A stretch of 64,000 bases of DNA. Source: Aequoribacter fuscus. Lineage in GTDB: Bacteria > Pseudomonadota > Gammaproteobacteria > Pseudomonadales > Halieaceae. The position numbers and the translations under genes were made by a program. The DNA lies in contig NZ_CP036423.1 of the NCBI RefSeq assembly GCF_009910365.1, positions 124,001 to 188,000 on the forward strand, written 5' to 3'. The first letter of the stretch is position 1, and every line of letters begins with the position of its first letter. A model generated the notes under the pieces. It ran no database searches. It was not told the DNA's origin and saw nothing but the letters and a program-made list of their open reading frames with translations. Below, one piece after another: positions 40,647 through 52,831 of the stretch.

Positions 40647-42018
40647 GTTGAGTTGCCTGCTGTTCGCTGATCAAGCGCGCTAAAGCCTCTTGCTGTATCT
40701 GCGTTTGCGCTTTAAATCGAGGCATTTCCGTCGCCGCTAAGCTTTTCGCTTTAGGGAGCTTTTTATGAATAGTTCGCGGGTTTTGGTGCACGCCATTCAC
40801 CAGAAACTCGTAGTGCAGGTGCGGCCCTGTTGCAGTGCCCGTAGAGCCTACGGTGCCGATGATCTGACTTTGACTGACGCGCTGATTCTTTTTTACGTGG
40901 CGCTTATTGAGGTGCAAATATTTGGTGACGTACTTTTCGCCGTGTTGAATAAACACGTAATTGCCGTTAGCGCGGTTGTAATCGGACTCGATAACGCGGC
41001 CATCGCCGGCTGCAAATACTGGGGTTCCTTTGGGTGCTGCGTAGTCTGTGCCCCGGTGAGGCCGGGAGGTTTTGTATACTGGGTGTACGCGGCGAGGGTT
41101 GAAGTTGGAGCTAATGCGCGTGAAATCCAGCGGCGCCATTAAGAACGCTTTGCGCATGCTCTCGCCGCGCTCGTTGAAATAGCCAAGGCGTCCGCTTGCG
41201 TCGGTATACCGGTAAGCGGTGAAGGTCTCGCCTTTGTTAGTGAACGCGGCGGCAATGATGTTGCCATCGCTGAAGTATTGGTCATCTAAGTACAATGTCT
41301 CGTAAACCACATGCAAGGTATCGCCCTCTCGTGGGTCCAGTACAAAGTCGATGACGCCGCCGAACAAGTTGGCGAGCTCCATAATAAGGTTGTCGCTTAA
41401 TCCGGCTGCTTGACCGGCCAAGAATAAGGAGCTGGTGATCTCGCCGCTTTTTTCAACGATGCGTACTTCGGGCTCCCGTATTTGCCGTTCTACGCGAAAT
41501 TTGCCGTCCTCATGGTGGTACACCATGGCTTCCAGCGCTGATAACTTATGCTGAATTTCGGTGAGCTCACCCGACGGCTTAGTGGCAAAGCCCAACGTTT
41601 GTCCGGGAAATAATTGTGTCAGCGATCCCTCAGGTGTTTTTCCTGCGATATAGGCGTCGCGTTCACTGAACCCCGCGCGCGTCATCAGTTTCGACAGGCT
41701 ATCGCCTGGACGCACTTGATAAAAAGCCCAAGTGATCTCGCTGGGGGGTTGTGCGACTTCAGGCTCTTGCTCGTCCACATTATCGGTGAGTGCCTCTGTT
41801 GCTGCGGGCAATGCGTCGCTCGCTAACTCGGTTGGCTGCGGTAAGGGCAGCTCCGCATCTCGGTTGGCCGAGACATCGCCTGATGGAGTGAACGGTGCAA
41901 CAACGGCCAAAAAAAGCAACACAAAGCCAATCGCTGCTAAATGCTTTCTCGGCATCTGGGTCGCGCTTTGCAAAGGCTCGCGTCCGGCGCGAATGGCTTT
42001 TTTAAATAATGACGTCAT
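40624..42018 (-). CDS. M23-family murein DD-endopeptidase (MepM-like)
   Basis: Membrane-anchored peptidoglycan hydrolase. The 464 residues have one N-terminal membrane helix ([17 protein letters not shown]). An OapA/LysM-like region follows, [19 protein letters not shown]. An M23 domain has zinc-ligand motifs [20 protein letters not shown] and [12 protein letters not shown]. It is followed by anmK with overlapping frames. Divergent from tyrS over 136 nt. Likely acts in the periplasm on cross-links to allow wall growth. Confidence 0.9.
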   Translation of the reverse strand: MTSLFKKAIRAGREPLQSATQMPRKHLAAIGFVLLFLAVVAPFTPSGDVSANRDAELPLPQPTELASDALPAATEALTDNVDEQEPEVAQPPSEITWAFYQVRPGDSLSKLMTRAGFSERDAYIAGKTPEGSLTQLFPGQTLGFATKPSGELTEIQHKLSALEAMVYHHEDGKFRVERQIREPEVRIVEKSGEITSSLFLAGQAAGLSDNLIMELANLFGGVIDFVLDPREGDTLHVVYETLYLDDQYFSDGNIIAAAFTNKGETFTAYRYTDASGRLGYFNERGESMRKAFLMAPLDFTRISSNFNPRRVHPVYKTSRPHRGTDYAAPKGTPVFAAGDGRVIESDYNRANGNYVFIQHGEKYVTKYLHLNKRHVKKNQRVSQSQIIGTVGSTGTATGPHLHYEFLVNGVHQNPRTIHKKLPKAKSLAATEMPRFKAQTQIQQEALARLISEQQATQLAKLNTP

Positions 42019-42154
42019 ATTTACGCTGTTTTCATCACAAGGGTGCGAGTATAAAGGACTTGGCTTAGTAAATGGAACGTTTGCGCAAGGCTTGCAATAT
42101 GCTGAGGCTGATGTATCGTGCGCGCGTCAGAGTAACAGGCAATGCGGAGCGGGC

Positions 42155-43456
42155 ATGTCGAATGCATTATTAGAGGATCTTAAGGCGCGCGGACTGGTCT
42201 TCCAGATCGCCGGTGAAGAACGATTTGTCGATTGGCTTAATGAAAAGCCTCGTACCTTATATTGTGGCTTTGACCCAACCGCCGACAGTTTGCACATTGG
42301 CTCGCTGGTGCCCTTATTGATGTTGCGTCGTTTTCAGGAAGCTGGACACAGACCGATCGCTTTGGTGGGCGGTGCCACTGGTTTGATCGGCGACCCCAGC
42401 TTTAAAGCCACCGAGCGGCAGCTGAACACGCCCGATGTTGTTGCAGGGTGGGTCGATAAGCTTAAAGCACAGGTCAGTCGCTTTATCGCCTTCGATGACA
42501 CCGCAAGCTCCGCCATGGTCGCTAATAATCTGGATTGGACGCAGGGTCTGGATGTTCTGACCTTTCTGCGGGATATCGGCAAGCATTTTTCTGTGAACTC
42601 GATGATTCAAAAAGAATCGGTAAAGCAGCGTATTGAGCGGGAAGGCAGCGGTATCAGCTTTACCGAGTTCTCGTACAGTATTCTTCAATCTTTGGATTTT
42701 GCCGAACTTTACCAGCGGTACGAGTGTGGCCTGCAAATTGGTGGCTCTGATCAGTGGGGTAATATTACAGGCGGCATTGATCTAGCTCGACGATTGCACG
42801 GGGCCCAAGTTTTTGGGTTGACCATGCCGCTTATTACCAAAGCCGATGGCACGAAATTTGGCAAAACCGAATCGGGCACAATTTGGCTCGACGCCAGCAA
42901 AACATCACCTTATGCGTTTTACCAGTTTTGGTTGGGGACCGCTGACGCGGATGTCTACAAGTTTTTGCGTTACTTCACCTTCCTACCGGTAGAGCAAATT
43001 GCTCGTATCGAAGAGGAAGACAAAACAGCGCAGGGGCGGCCTCAGGCTCAGGCGGTATTGGCAGAGGAAGTCACCCGCTTGGTGCATGGGCAAGATGGCC
43101 TAGGTGCTGCGCTGCGAATCACTGAGGCGCTGTTTAGCGGCAGTCTCTCAGATTTAAATGCTGACGACTTGGCGCAACTGGCGCAGGATGGATTGCCCAC
43201 TACCAACATAACGCGTGGTGAGTTGCCTGCGACATTGACACAGTTACTTAGCGATGTTGAAGCGGTAGCTTCGGGCAAGCAGGCCAAGGATGCTTTGAGT
43301 CGATCTGCCGTGACCGTCAATGGTGCAGCTTTGGGTGTGGATGTTAATGCGAACCCTGAGGCCTGGTTCCCAGCTGATCGTGCGTTAGCAGGCAAGTTTT
43401 ACCTTGTAAAAGTGGGCAAGAAGAAGCATCACTTATTCGTAATTTCGGGTGGCTGA
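42155..43456 (+). CDS. tyrS: Tyrosyl-tRNA synthetase TyrS
   Basis: Charges tRNA-Tyr. The ATG at 42155 with GGAG nearby gives 433 residues; the frame stays open far upstream but that part reads against the peptidase gene and lacks similarity. Class I motifs are HIGS in [13 protein letters not shown], the tyrosine pocket [14 protein letters not shown] and the KMSKS-equivalent [10 protein letters not shown]-terminal S4 domain ([15 protein letters not shown] to VGKKKHHLF) binds tRNA. It ends just before the rRNA promoter, as in several gammaproteobacteria. Confidence 0.96.
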   Translation: MSNALLEDLKARGLVFQIAGEERFVDWLNEKPRTLYCGFDPTADSLHIGSLVPLLMLRRFQEAGHRPIALVGGATGLIGDPSFKATERQLNTPDVVAGWVDKLKAQVSRFIAFDDTASSAMVANNLDWTQGLDVLTFLRDIGKHFSVNSMIQKESVKQRIEREGSGISFTEFSYSILQSLDFAELYQRYECGLQIGGSDQWGNITGGIDLARRLHGAQVFGLTMPLITKADGTKFGKTESGTIWLDASKTSPYAFYQFWLGTADADVYKFLRYFTFLPVEQIARIEEEDKTAQGRPQAQAVLAEEVTRLVHGQDGLGAALRITEALFSGSLSDLNADDLAQLAQDGLPTTNITRGELPATLTQLLSDVEAVASGKQAKDALSRSAVTVNGAALGVDVNANPEAWFPADRALAGKFYLVKVGKKKHHLFVISGG

Positions 43457-43761
43457 AAGTTTTTTACAAAAAACGCAAAAAAGCGCTTGCGTGGTTTTGG
43501 ATGTTACGTATAATGCGCGTCCTCGGTAAGGGAACTGCCTTACTGAAAAGCTGAAGCCCTAGCGGTTTTAGGTTATTTAACAGACAGATGAAGACAGAAA
43601 TGTGGGCACTTGTTGAGGTGTATGGCTAACATATATCAGATACAAGTGAACCATTAATTCATAGTAATTTTTGATTTCGAATTGTATCTGAGCCGAGATT
43701 TGTACGTTAGCGCTGGTTAAAGCGAAAACGTGCCCTCTTGCTAACGCAGAGGATAAAGATT
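43457..43761 (+). promoter_or_regulatory. rRNA operon promoter and leader
   Basis: This 305-nt gene-free stretch holds the rrn P1 promoter. The -35 box is TTGCGT (43487-43492), then a 16-nt spacer and -10 TATAAT (43509-43514), followed by a GC-rich discriminator GCGCGTC typical of stringent control. The preceding A/T-rich tract (43458-43480) is a probable UP element. Further on, GGTTATTTAACA (43571-43582) resembles a boxA antitermination site. From 43587 the leader contains the 5' strand of the 16S processing stem. Confidence 0.8.
43587..43615 (+). other. 5' strand of the 16S processing stem
   Basis: GATGAAGACAGAAATGTG and following bases pair, with few mismatches, with 45312-45340 downstream of 16S. 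The two strands enclose the 16S gene and form the long duplex cut by RNase III in rRNA maturation. Confidence 0.7.
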
Positions 43762-45295
<1,534 letters not shown>

Positions 45296-45311
45296 AACGA
45301 AAGCTATTACT

Positions 45312-45340
45312 CAATGAGTGTTCACATTTTTGTCTTCATC
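45312..45340 (+). other. 3' strand of the 16S processing stem
   Basis: CAATGAGTGTTCACATTT and following bases are the near-perfect complement of the leader segment 43587-43615, closing the 16S precursor loop for RNase III. Confidence 0.7.
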
Positions 45341-45367
45341 ACACGATGACACAACAGCTTTGGCTGC

Positions 45368-45444
<77 letters not shown>

Positions 45445-45558
45445 ATCCTTTGCTATACGTCGTTGTCAGGCTCCTCGCATAGCAGGCTATGCGTCGTCGG
45501 CTGACGCCTCGTCTATCAAACGATTGGTGTATATGGCAGGGCATGGCTGCAAGAATAC

Positions 45559-45634
45559 GGGGCTATAGCTCAGCTGGGAGAGCGCTTGATTTGCATTCAA
45601 GAGGTCCGCGGTTCGATCCCGCGTAGCTCCACCA
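45559..45634 (+). tRNA. alaT: tRNA-Ala (TGC)
   Basis: Acceptor stem GGGGCTA/TAGCTCC pairs with one G-U. The anticodon loop TTTGCAT contains TGC, the T-loop reads TTCGATC, and CCA is encoded. Second spacer tRNA, 114 nt after tRNA-Ile. The gap between them holds a GCATAG/CTATGC hairpin of unknown role. Confidence 0.97.
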
Positions 45635-45973
45635 CGATGTGTCATTGTTCACGGTATGAAGTTAGAAACGAGCACATAGATTGTGTGTTGGTTTCTGGTT
45701 TTTACAACCGGAATGTTCTTTAACAAGATAGAAAGCTGAGTCTAGAACTGATGTGTATGACCTTAGGGTTGTATTGCACGGTTCGAGATTAAAAAGTTCA
45801 GAATACGCTTAATCAATTCGGCGTATTCGAAACGAGTTGTACAAATTACTGTGACTCAAGCGTCACAGACATCCGGCGAATACACAGTTAATCTTGCTGT
45901 GTATTTGTATTAAGTACCTAACTTTGCTAAGGGGGTTAGGGAAAAGTCTTTTGATTGATAATTTAGGTTATAT
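45635..45973 (+). promoter_or_regulatory. tRNA-Ala to 23S spacer with boxA
   Basis: 339 nt without a gene. TGTTCTTTAACA (45714-45725) is a near-exact boxA antitermination site (consensus TGCTCTTTAACA), binding NusB-S10. CTGTGACTC at 45849-45857 and ACATCC at 45869-45874 pair with 48899-48920 after 23S, forming the 23S processing stem. Nothing else is recognisable. Confidence 0.75.
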
Positions 45974-48872
<2,899 letters not shown>

Positions 48873-48898
48873 ATAATCTAAGTTATTAAAAAGACTGT

Positions 48899-48920
48899 GG
48901 ATGTTTGTGGCGAGTCACAG
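48899..48920 (+). other. 3' strand of the 23S processing stem
   Basis: GGATGTTTGTGGCGAGTCAC and following bases are largely complementary to 45849-45874 upstream of 23S, so the two enclose the 23S precursor. Confidence 0.6.
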
Positions 48921-48984
48921 AAATAAACGATTTAATCAGACTCAGTTGACTATCGAATTCGGTGTCGCAAGACACCAACCAGTT

Positions 48985-49103
48985 TGCCTGGCGACCATAG
49001 AGCATTGGTACCACCTGACCCCATTCCGAACTCAGTAGTGAAACGATGCATCGCCGATGGTAGTGTGGGGTTTCCCCATGTGAGAGTAGGTCATCGCCAG
49101 GCT
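48985..49103 (+). rRNA. rrf: 5S ribosomal RNA
   Basis: About 119 nt. TGCCTGGCGACC at the 5' end pairs with the terminal GCCAGGC. CCATTCCGAACTCAGTAGTGAAAC is replaced here by the recognisable loop CCGAACTCAGTAGTGAAACG. Ends by analogy with E. coli. Confidence 0.97.
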
Positions 49104-49110
49104 TCTAAAT

Positions 49111-49144
49111 AAAAACCCTCAGTCGTAAGACTGGGGGTTTTTTT
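49111..49144 (+). terminator. Rho-independent terminator of the rRNA operon
   Basis: CCCTCAGTC and GACTGGGGG pair around a GTAA loop, followed by seven T. It starts 8 nt after 5S. A partial copy of this terminator appears again at 51939-51961. Confidence 0.9.
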
Positions 49145-49149
49145 ATTTA

Positions 49150-49219
49150 CAGCCCGCGGAAATCGGCTCACATGGGGTCCCCCATGAGAGAGTTGGGTGA
49201 GCACCGATTGCCGCAGGTA
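49150..49219. repeat. Palindrome-rich segment left of the IS (part 1)
   Basis: No gene. AATCGG-CTCAC (49161-49171) faces GTGAG-CA-CCGATT (49197-49209). CATGGGG/CCCCATG (49171-49186) forms an inner hairpin. The stretch around 49174-49205 also resembles a degenerate 3' half of 5S (TGGGG...CCCATG.GAGAGT...GGT). The IS66 copy interrupts the element; its continuation is at 51709-51770. Confidence 0.55.
49212..49219. repeat. Left 8-bp target-site duplication of the IS66 element
   Basis: CGCAGGTA directly precedes the left inverted repeat and is repeated exactly at 51701-51708. Eight bp is the family's usual duplication. Confidence 0.95.
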
Positions 49220-49302
49220 GTAAGCGTCCGGCCAACCCACCTAGCCATAGGTTCGAATTAAGGTAACGTAGGTGCCCACCTATTATTAAGTGGGCACCTA
49301 TT

Positions 49303-49683
49303 ATGGAATACAAAGTCATACGCGCTAAGCGTGCTAAGGAACGCCGGCGCTACGCGCCAGAGTTTAAGCAGAAGGTCTTACGTGAGTGCGAAGCGGGCGA
49401 TCAGTCTGTCGCAGCGGTCGCCATGAAGTACGGGCTAAATCACAACCTAGTGCATAAATGGCGCCACCTAGCGCGACAGAACAAGCCCTCAGAATTTGTA
49501 CGTCTGCCGCCACCTGTGACTTCTGTGCCAGCATCAATGGACACAACAGTTTCCACGCAAGCTGCGTCATCTAAACGTACCGTGCGATTGAACCTGCAAA
49601 TTAAGGAGCATTGCCTAAACATAGACTGGCCGCTGGAGGAGATTCAAAGCTCAGTGGTCTGGATCCGGCAACTCCTGTCATGA
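49303..49683 (+). CDS. tnpA: IS66 accessory protein TnpA
   Basis: Small helix-turn-helix protein required for IS66 transposition. The 126 residues contain a transposase_8-like domain: RRYAPEFKQKVLRECEAGDQ, then SVAAVAMKYGLNHNLVHKWR, the DNA-binding helices (about 20-55). The C-terminal part is poorly conserved. The stop overlaps the tnpB start in an ATGA, implying translational coupling. Confidence 0.92.
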   Translation: MEYKVIRAKRAKERRRYAPEFKQKVLRECEAGDQSVAAVAMKYGLNHNLVHKWRHLARQNKPSEFVRLPPPVTSVPASMDTTVSTQAASSKRTVRLNLQIKEHCLNIDWPLEEIQSSVVWIRQLLS

Positions 49684-50015
49684 TCGAGGTCAACGAGGTT
49701 TGGCTGTCACGCGAACCCATGGACATGAGAGCAGGACCCGATACGGCACTCGCTCGCGTCATTAAGCAGTTCGGTAAAGCAACGCCGCACACCGCTTATG
49801 TATTCGCCAACAAACGAGGTAATCGTGTCAAGGTACTCATCATTGACGCCTTCGGCGTTTGGCTGGCGGCCCGTCGGTTGCACCAAGGCAAATTCGTCTG
49901 GTCTCGCTTACGCGAAGGTGCTGCGATAGCGCTTGATCAAGAGCAGCTGGCGTCTTTAATGGTGGGATTACCCTGGCAATACGCCAGTAAAATACACGCC
50001 TTTGATCGGGTGTGA
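49680..50015 (+). CDS. tnpB: IS66 Orf2 protein TnpB
   Basis: IS66 accessory protein. From the ATG at 49680 it has 111 residues (family about 115). Recognisable segments are VWLSREPMDMRAGPDTALAR, TAYVFANKRGNRVKVLIIDA, and GVWLAARRLHQGKFVWSR. A longer frame from 49611 lies inside tnpA and is rejected. Confidence 0.95.
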   Translation: MIEVNEVWLSREPMDMRAGPDTALARVIKQFGKATPHTAYVFANKRGNRVKVLIIDAFGVWLAARRLHQGKFVWSRLREGAAIALDQEQLASLMVGLPWQYASKIHAFDRV

Positions 50016-50104
50016 ATCAGAGCAAATTATCGGCTGAATTACCAGAGAACTAAGTCGCCGTATTCTCGATAGAACACCGATCCGTAAGCTGGCACAGTAT
50101 CCTT

Positions 50105-51679
50105 ATGAGTATGGATATTGACCTCAAGAGCTTAAACGAATCGCAGCTACGCGACCTCTCGTCGCGATTGCTTGATGAGCTCAACCGTAAGCAAAACGAT
50201 GAGGAGCGATACCAAAACGAGATTGTTAAGCGCGACAATACGATTGCCCATTTGAGTTTGCGCAATGAACAGCTCACGCACGAACTCGCCATTCTTAAAC
50301 GCCACAAGTTCGACCGCAGTAGCGAGCAAACCGGTAGCACACAGTTACGTTTACTCGATGAAGCTGTCAACGAAGACGTCTGTACCATCGAGCTCGAGCT
50401 TGAGCAAAACACCCGCGATCTTGGTCAGCAGCCCAGAACAAAGCAAGTCGCCAAACGCCAAGCATTACCTGCGCACTTACCTCGCAAGATCGTGCGACAC
50501 GATCCTGAGTCGACCGAATGCCGCTGCGGGTGCCAAATGGTTCACATGGGCGACGATATCAGCGAGAAGCTAGACTACGAGCCAGGGCAGTTCTCGGTAG
50601 AGCAGCATGTGCGCAGCAAGTGGGCGTGCCGTCAGTGCGAAACAGTAGTGCAAAAGCCTGTTGATGCGCATGTGATTGATAAAGGAATTCCAACCACCAA
50701 TTTACTCGCACACGTATTAGTCTCGAAGTACGCCGATCATCAACCCTTGTATCGACAACAGCAGATATACCAACGTGCCGGTGTGGACTTACCGCGCACA
50801 ACGCTGTCGGAATGGGTCGGCCGCTGTGGTTATGAGATTGCCCCGTTAGTTGAGGCGCTGCGCGCCTCACTGTTAGCGCAACCTATCCTGCATGCCGATG
50901 AAACACCGGTGAATATGCTAGAGCCTGGTAGCAAAAAAGCCAAAAAGGCGTATGTGTGGGCCTATGCCACGCCAAGTTGGTGTTCAACCCAAGCTGTTGT
51001 GTACGACTTCCAGCCCAGTCGGGCGGGAGAATCCTCTCGCTTGTTCTTAGAGGGATGGCAGGGTTACTTGGTGTGTGATGACTATACCGGCTATAAAGCG
51101 GGCTTTGGTCTGGGTATGACCGAGGTCGCATGTTGGGCACACGCAAGGCGTAAGTTCCATGAGCTGCAGGTGAATCATGCCAGTCCCATTGCGGACAAGG
51201 CGATGGGGCTTATCGGCTCCCTGTACACCATTGAGCGTGAAGCGGCTGACTTAAGCCCTGATGAACGCTACGCATTGAGACAAACACAGGCGAAACCTAT
51301 TCTGGAACGGCTGCATGATTGGTTAATCCGTGAACGCGAAGGTCTGCCCGACAGTGGTCGAAGCGCCAGAGCCATTGATTACACTCTCAAGCGTTGGCTT
51401 GCGCTAAAACGTTACTTGGATGATGGTGCAATCCCGATTGACAACAATTGGATTGAGAACCAAATCAGGCCGTGGGCACTTGGGCGCAAGAACTGGTTGT
51501 TCGCAGGATCCTTACGCAGTGGTCAGCGGGCGGCCAACATCATGACTTTGATTCAATCAGCGAAGATCAACGGGCTTGATCCGCAGCGGTATTTGAAAGA
51601 GGTGCTGGAGCGTTTACCGACAGCTAAGCAATCGGATCTTGAGGGCTTGTTGCCTCACAACTGGAGATCACGCGTCTAG
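50105..51679 (+). CDS. tnpC: IS66 transposase TnpC
   Basis: The catalytic DDE transposase. The 524 residues hold an N-terminal coiled coil (about 8-65, leucine zipper-like) and the KRHKFDRSSEQ motif. A zinc finger follows with cysteines in TECRCGC and WACRQC (about 139-178). The RNase H-like core has D265 in HADETPVN, D in VCDDYTGYKAG and the catalytic E in DNNWIENQIRPWALGRKNW. Full length and unbroken. The stop lies inside the right inverted repeat. Confidence 0.96.
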   Translation: MSMDIDLKSLNESQLRDLSSRLLDELNRKQNDEERYQNEIVKRDNTIAHLSLRNEQLTHELAILKRHKFDRSSEQTGSTQLRLLDEAVNEDVCTIELELEQNTRDLGQQPRTKQVAKRQALPAHLPRKIVRHDPESTECRCGCQMVHMGDDISEKLDYEPGQFSVEQHVRSKWACRQCETVVQKPVDAHVIDKGIPTTNLLAHVLVSKYADHQPLYRQQQIYQRAGVDLPRTTLSEWVGRCGYEIAPLVEALRASLLAQPILHADETPVNMLEPGSKKAKKAYVWAYATPSWCSTQAVVYDFQPSRAGESSRLFLEGWQGYLVCDDYTGYKAGFGLGMTEVACWAHARRKFHELQVNHASPIADKAMGLIGSLYTIEREAADLSPDERYALRQTQAKPILERLHDWLIREREGLPDSGRSARAIDYTLKRWLALKRYLDDGAIPIDNNWIENQIRPWALGRKNWLFAGSLRSGQRAANIMTLIQSAKINGLDPQRYLKEVLERLPTAKQSDLEGLLPHNWRSRV

Positions 51680-51700
51680 GTGGGTTTACCGGACGCTTAC

Positions 51701-51708
51701 CGCAGGTA
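51701..51708. repeat. Right 8-bp target-site duplication of the IS66 element
   Basis: CGCAGGTA, identical to 49212-49219, directly follows the right inverted repeat. Confidence 0.95.
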
Positions 51709-51896
51709 AACCAAAGCATCGCTTTGGTAGGGGCGAACGACCGCACATGGATGTGCGGGCTGGGGCTTATCAAGAATTGTGGTGCTTGGCCATGGATGGC
51801 AGCGCTGAATCATCTTAGTGGCATTGAAAAGCGCGTGCGGCGAGCCTGCGAACGCCCGAGCGATACCACGCGAGCGGCCGGGCAAGCGAAGCTTGG
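51709..51896. repeat. Palindrome-rich segment right of the IS (part 2)
   Basis: No gene is supported; the open frame across it lacks recognisable features. CCAAAGC-ATC-GCTTTGG (51711-51727) and CCGCACAT-GG-ATGTGCGG (51741-51758) are perfect hairpins. GCGGGCTG (51755-51762) can pair with CAGCCCGC at 49150-49157 across the IS, so both parts were one element of about 130 bp before the insertion. CATGGATG recurs at about 51792. Confidence 0.55.
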
Positions 51897-51961
51897 CGCC
51901 AGGCTTCTAAATAAAAACCTGAACGTGTGCCCTTGGGTAGTCGTAAGACTGGGGGTTTTTT
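51897..51961 (+). repeat. Partial duplicate of the 5S 3' end and rRNA terminator
   Basis: 51897-51919 repeats the 23 bases 49095-49117 exactly (5S tail and start of terminator). 51939-51961 repeats 49121-49143 exactly (AGTCGTAAGACTGGGGG and T-run). The 19 bases between differ from the 3 bases in the original, so the left stem arm is lost in part. It could still terminate weakly ahead of the next gene. Confidence 0.85.
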
Positions 51962-51995
51962 ACGTTAGGGACCAAGGAAGTCAATAAATTCTTGC

Positions 51996-52037
51996 AATCA
52001 CTCATATTTGGGAATATATTCCCAAATATGAGTGATT
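51996..52037. promoter_or_regulatory. Perfect 42-bp palindrome over the DUF6502 start codon
   Basis: Two 21-bp arms meet at 52016/52017, centre TTTGGGAATA-TATTCCCAAA, with no spacer and no mismatch. It runs from 32 nt upstream of the ATG to codon 4. As DNA it could be a dimer or tetramer operator; as RNA it would bury the ribosome-binding region and start codon in a hairpin. No clear Shine-Dalgarno exists apart from it. Confidence 0.8.
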
Positions 52038-52831
52038 CATTGATTTTAAAAATCCAGCAAATGAGCAGCCTGATATTGCGGCCGCTCGTGCGCCTGTTGC
52101 TAAAACACGGCGTTTCTCATCGCACCCTGGAACAGCAGGTGCGACACATCTTTGTATCAGAGGCCGAGGAGTTACTGAGGGATCGCGATACGAAGCCGAC
52201 AGTATCGTCCTTGGCGGTATTAACCGGCTTAAGCCGCAAAGAAGTCAAACGCATCTTAGAGACCGATTTTAAGGGCATTGCGGAAGAAACCCTGAGTCGC
52301 AATCGCGTGGTCAGAACCTTAAGTGCATGGTGCAATCATGAAGACTTTTCAAGTGAGGGTGCCCCTAACGCGCTGGCTACAGAAGGTGAAAATAGTTTCG
52401 CTGAGTTGGTGCGTCGCTTCAGTGGCGACATGACTCCCGCAGCAATGTTGGCCACCCTACTCCACAGCGAAAACGTTATTCAGATAAACGGCCGGCTGTG
52501 CTTGCAGAAAAAAGAATATTTGCCTCTCGAAACTTCGCATGAGCGGCTGATGCTCTTTGGAACCGACACGGCTGAATTGATGGGCACGATTGAGCACAAC
52601 CTAGAAAACTCAAACGACAACCGCTGGTTTCAGCGCAAAGTATCCAGCCACTTACTGCATCGCGATGCGGTACCTGAATTCAGGGCGCTGTCCAATCGCA
52701 AGTCTATGGAGTTGCTTGAATACTACGATTACTGGTTGTCGAAGCACGAAGTTGAAGAGGGTGATCCTGACGGTAGTTATGTCGCCGTGGGTATTTATTA
52801 CACGCAAAATCAAGATGAGGCAGAAAAATGA
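52028..52831 (+). CDS. DUF6502-type helix-turn-helix protein
   Basis: Not functionally characterised. From the ATG at 52028 the protein has 267 residues and starts MSDSLILKIQQM. It shows RPLVRLLLKHGVSHRTLEQ, typical of DUF6502 proteins, then a likely helix-turn-helix, TVSSLAVLTGLSRKEVKRIL (about 58-77). The rest is helical, with FAELVRRFSGDMTPAAMLATL. No membrane segment or signal peptide. The start codon lies in a perfect palindrome, so self-regulation is a reasonable inference. Its stop overlaps the start of the DUF5666 gene (ATGATG), a pairing seen in many proteobacteria. Confidence 0.8.
   Translation: MSDSLILKIQQMSSLILRPLVRLLLKHGVSHRTLEQQVRHIFVSEAEELLRDRDTKPTVSSLAVLTGLSRKEVKRILETDFKGIAEETLSRNRVVRTLSAWCNHEDFSSEGAPNALATEGENSFAELVRRFSGDMTPAAMLATLLHSENVIQINGRLCLQKKEYLPLETSHERLMLFGTDTAELMGTIEHNLENSNDNRWFQRKVSSHLLHRDAVPEFRALSNRKSMELLEYYDYWLSKHEVEEGDPDGSYVAVGIYYTQNQDEAEK

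Larger units (their letters stand above)
49220..51700 (+). mobile_element. Complete IS66-family insertion sequence
   Basis: A 2,481-bp element. Left end GTAAGCGTCCGGCCAACC (25-bp repeat 49220-49244) and right end 51676-51700 are inverted repeats matching at 23 of 25 positions; the GTAAGCG terminus is typical of IS66. It encodes the standard tnpA, tnpB and tnpC in order and is flanked by perfect 8-bp duplications. Intact genes, ends and duplication indicate a recent insertion that may still be active. It landed in the repeat-rich sequence just past the rRNA terminator. Confidence 0.97.

Noticed and set aside
41732-42154. Open frame extending TyrS by 141 residues upstream
   Set aside because: It lies antisense within the M23 peptidase gene and its own promoter gap, has no similarity, and the ATG at 42155 with GGAG starts at the conserved TyrS N-terminus.
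51724-51987. 87-codon frame right of the IS66 element
   Set aside because: Runs through palindromes and the duplicated 5S tail and terminator, without a ribosome site or protein features.
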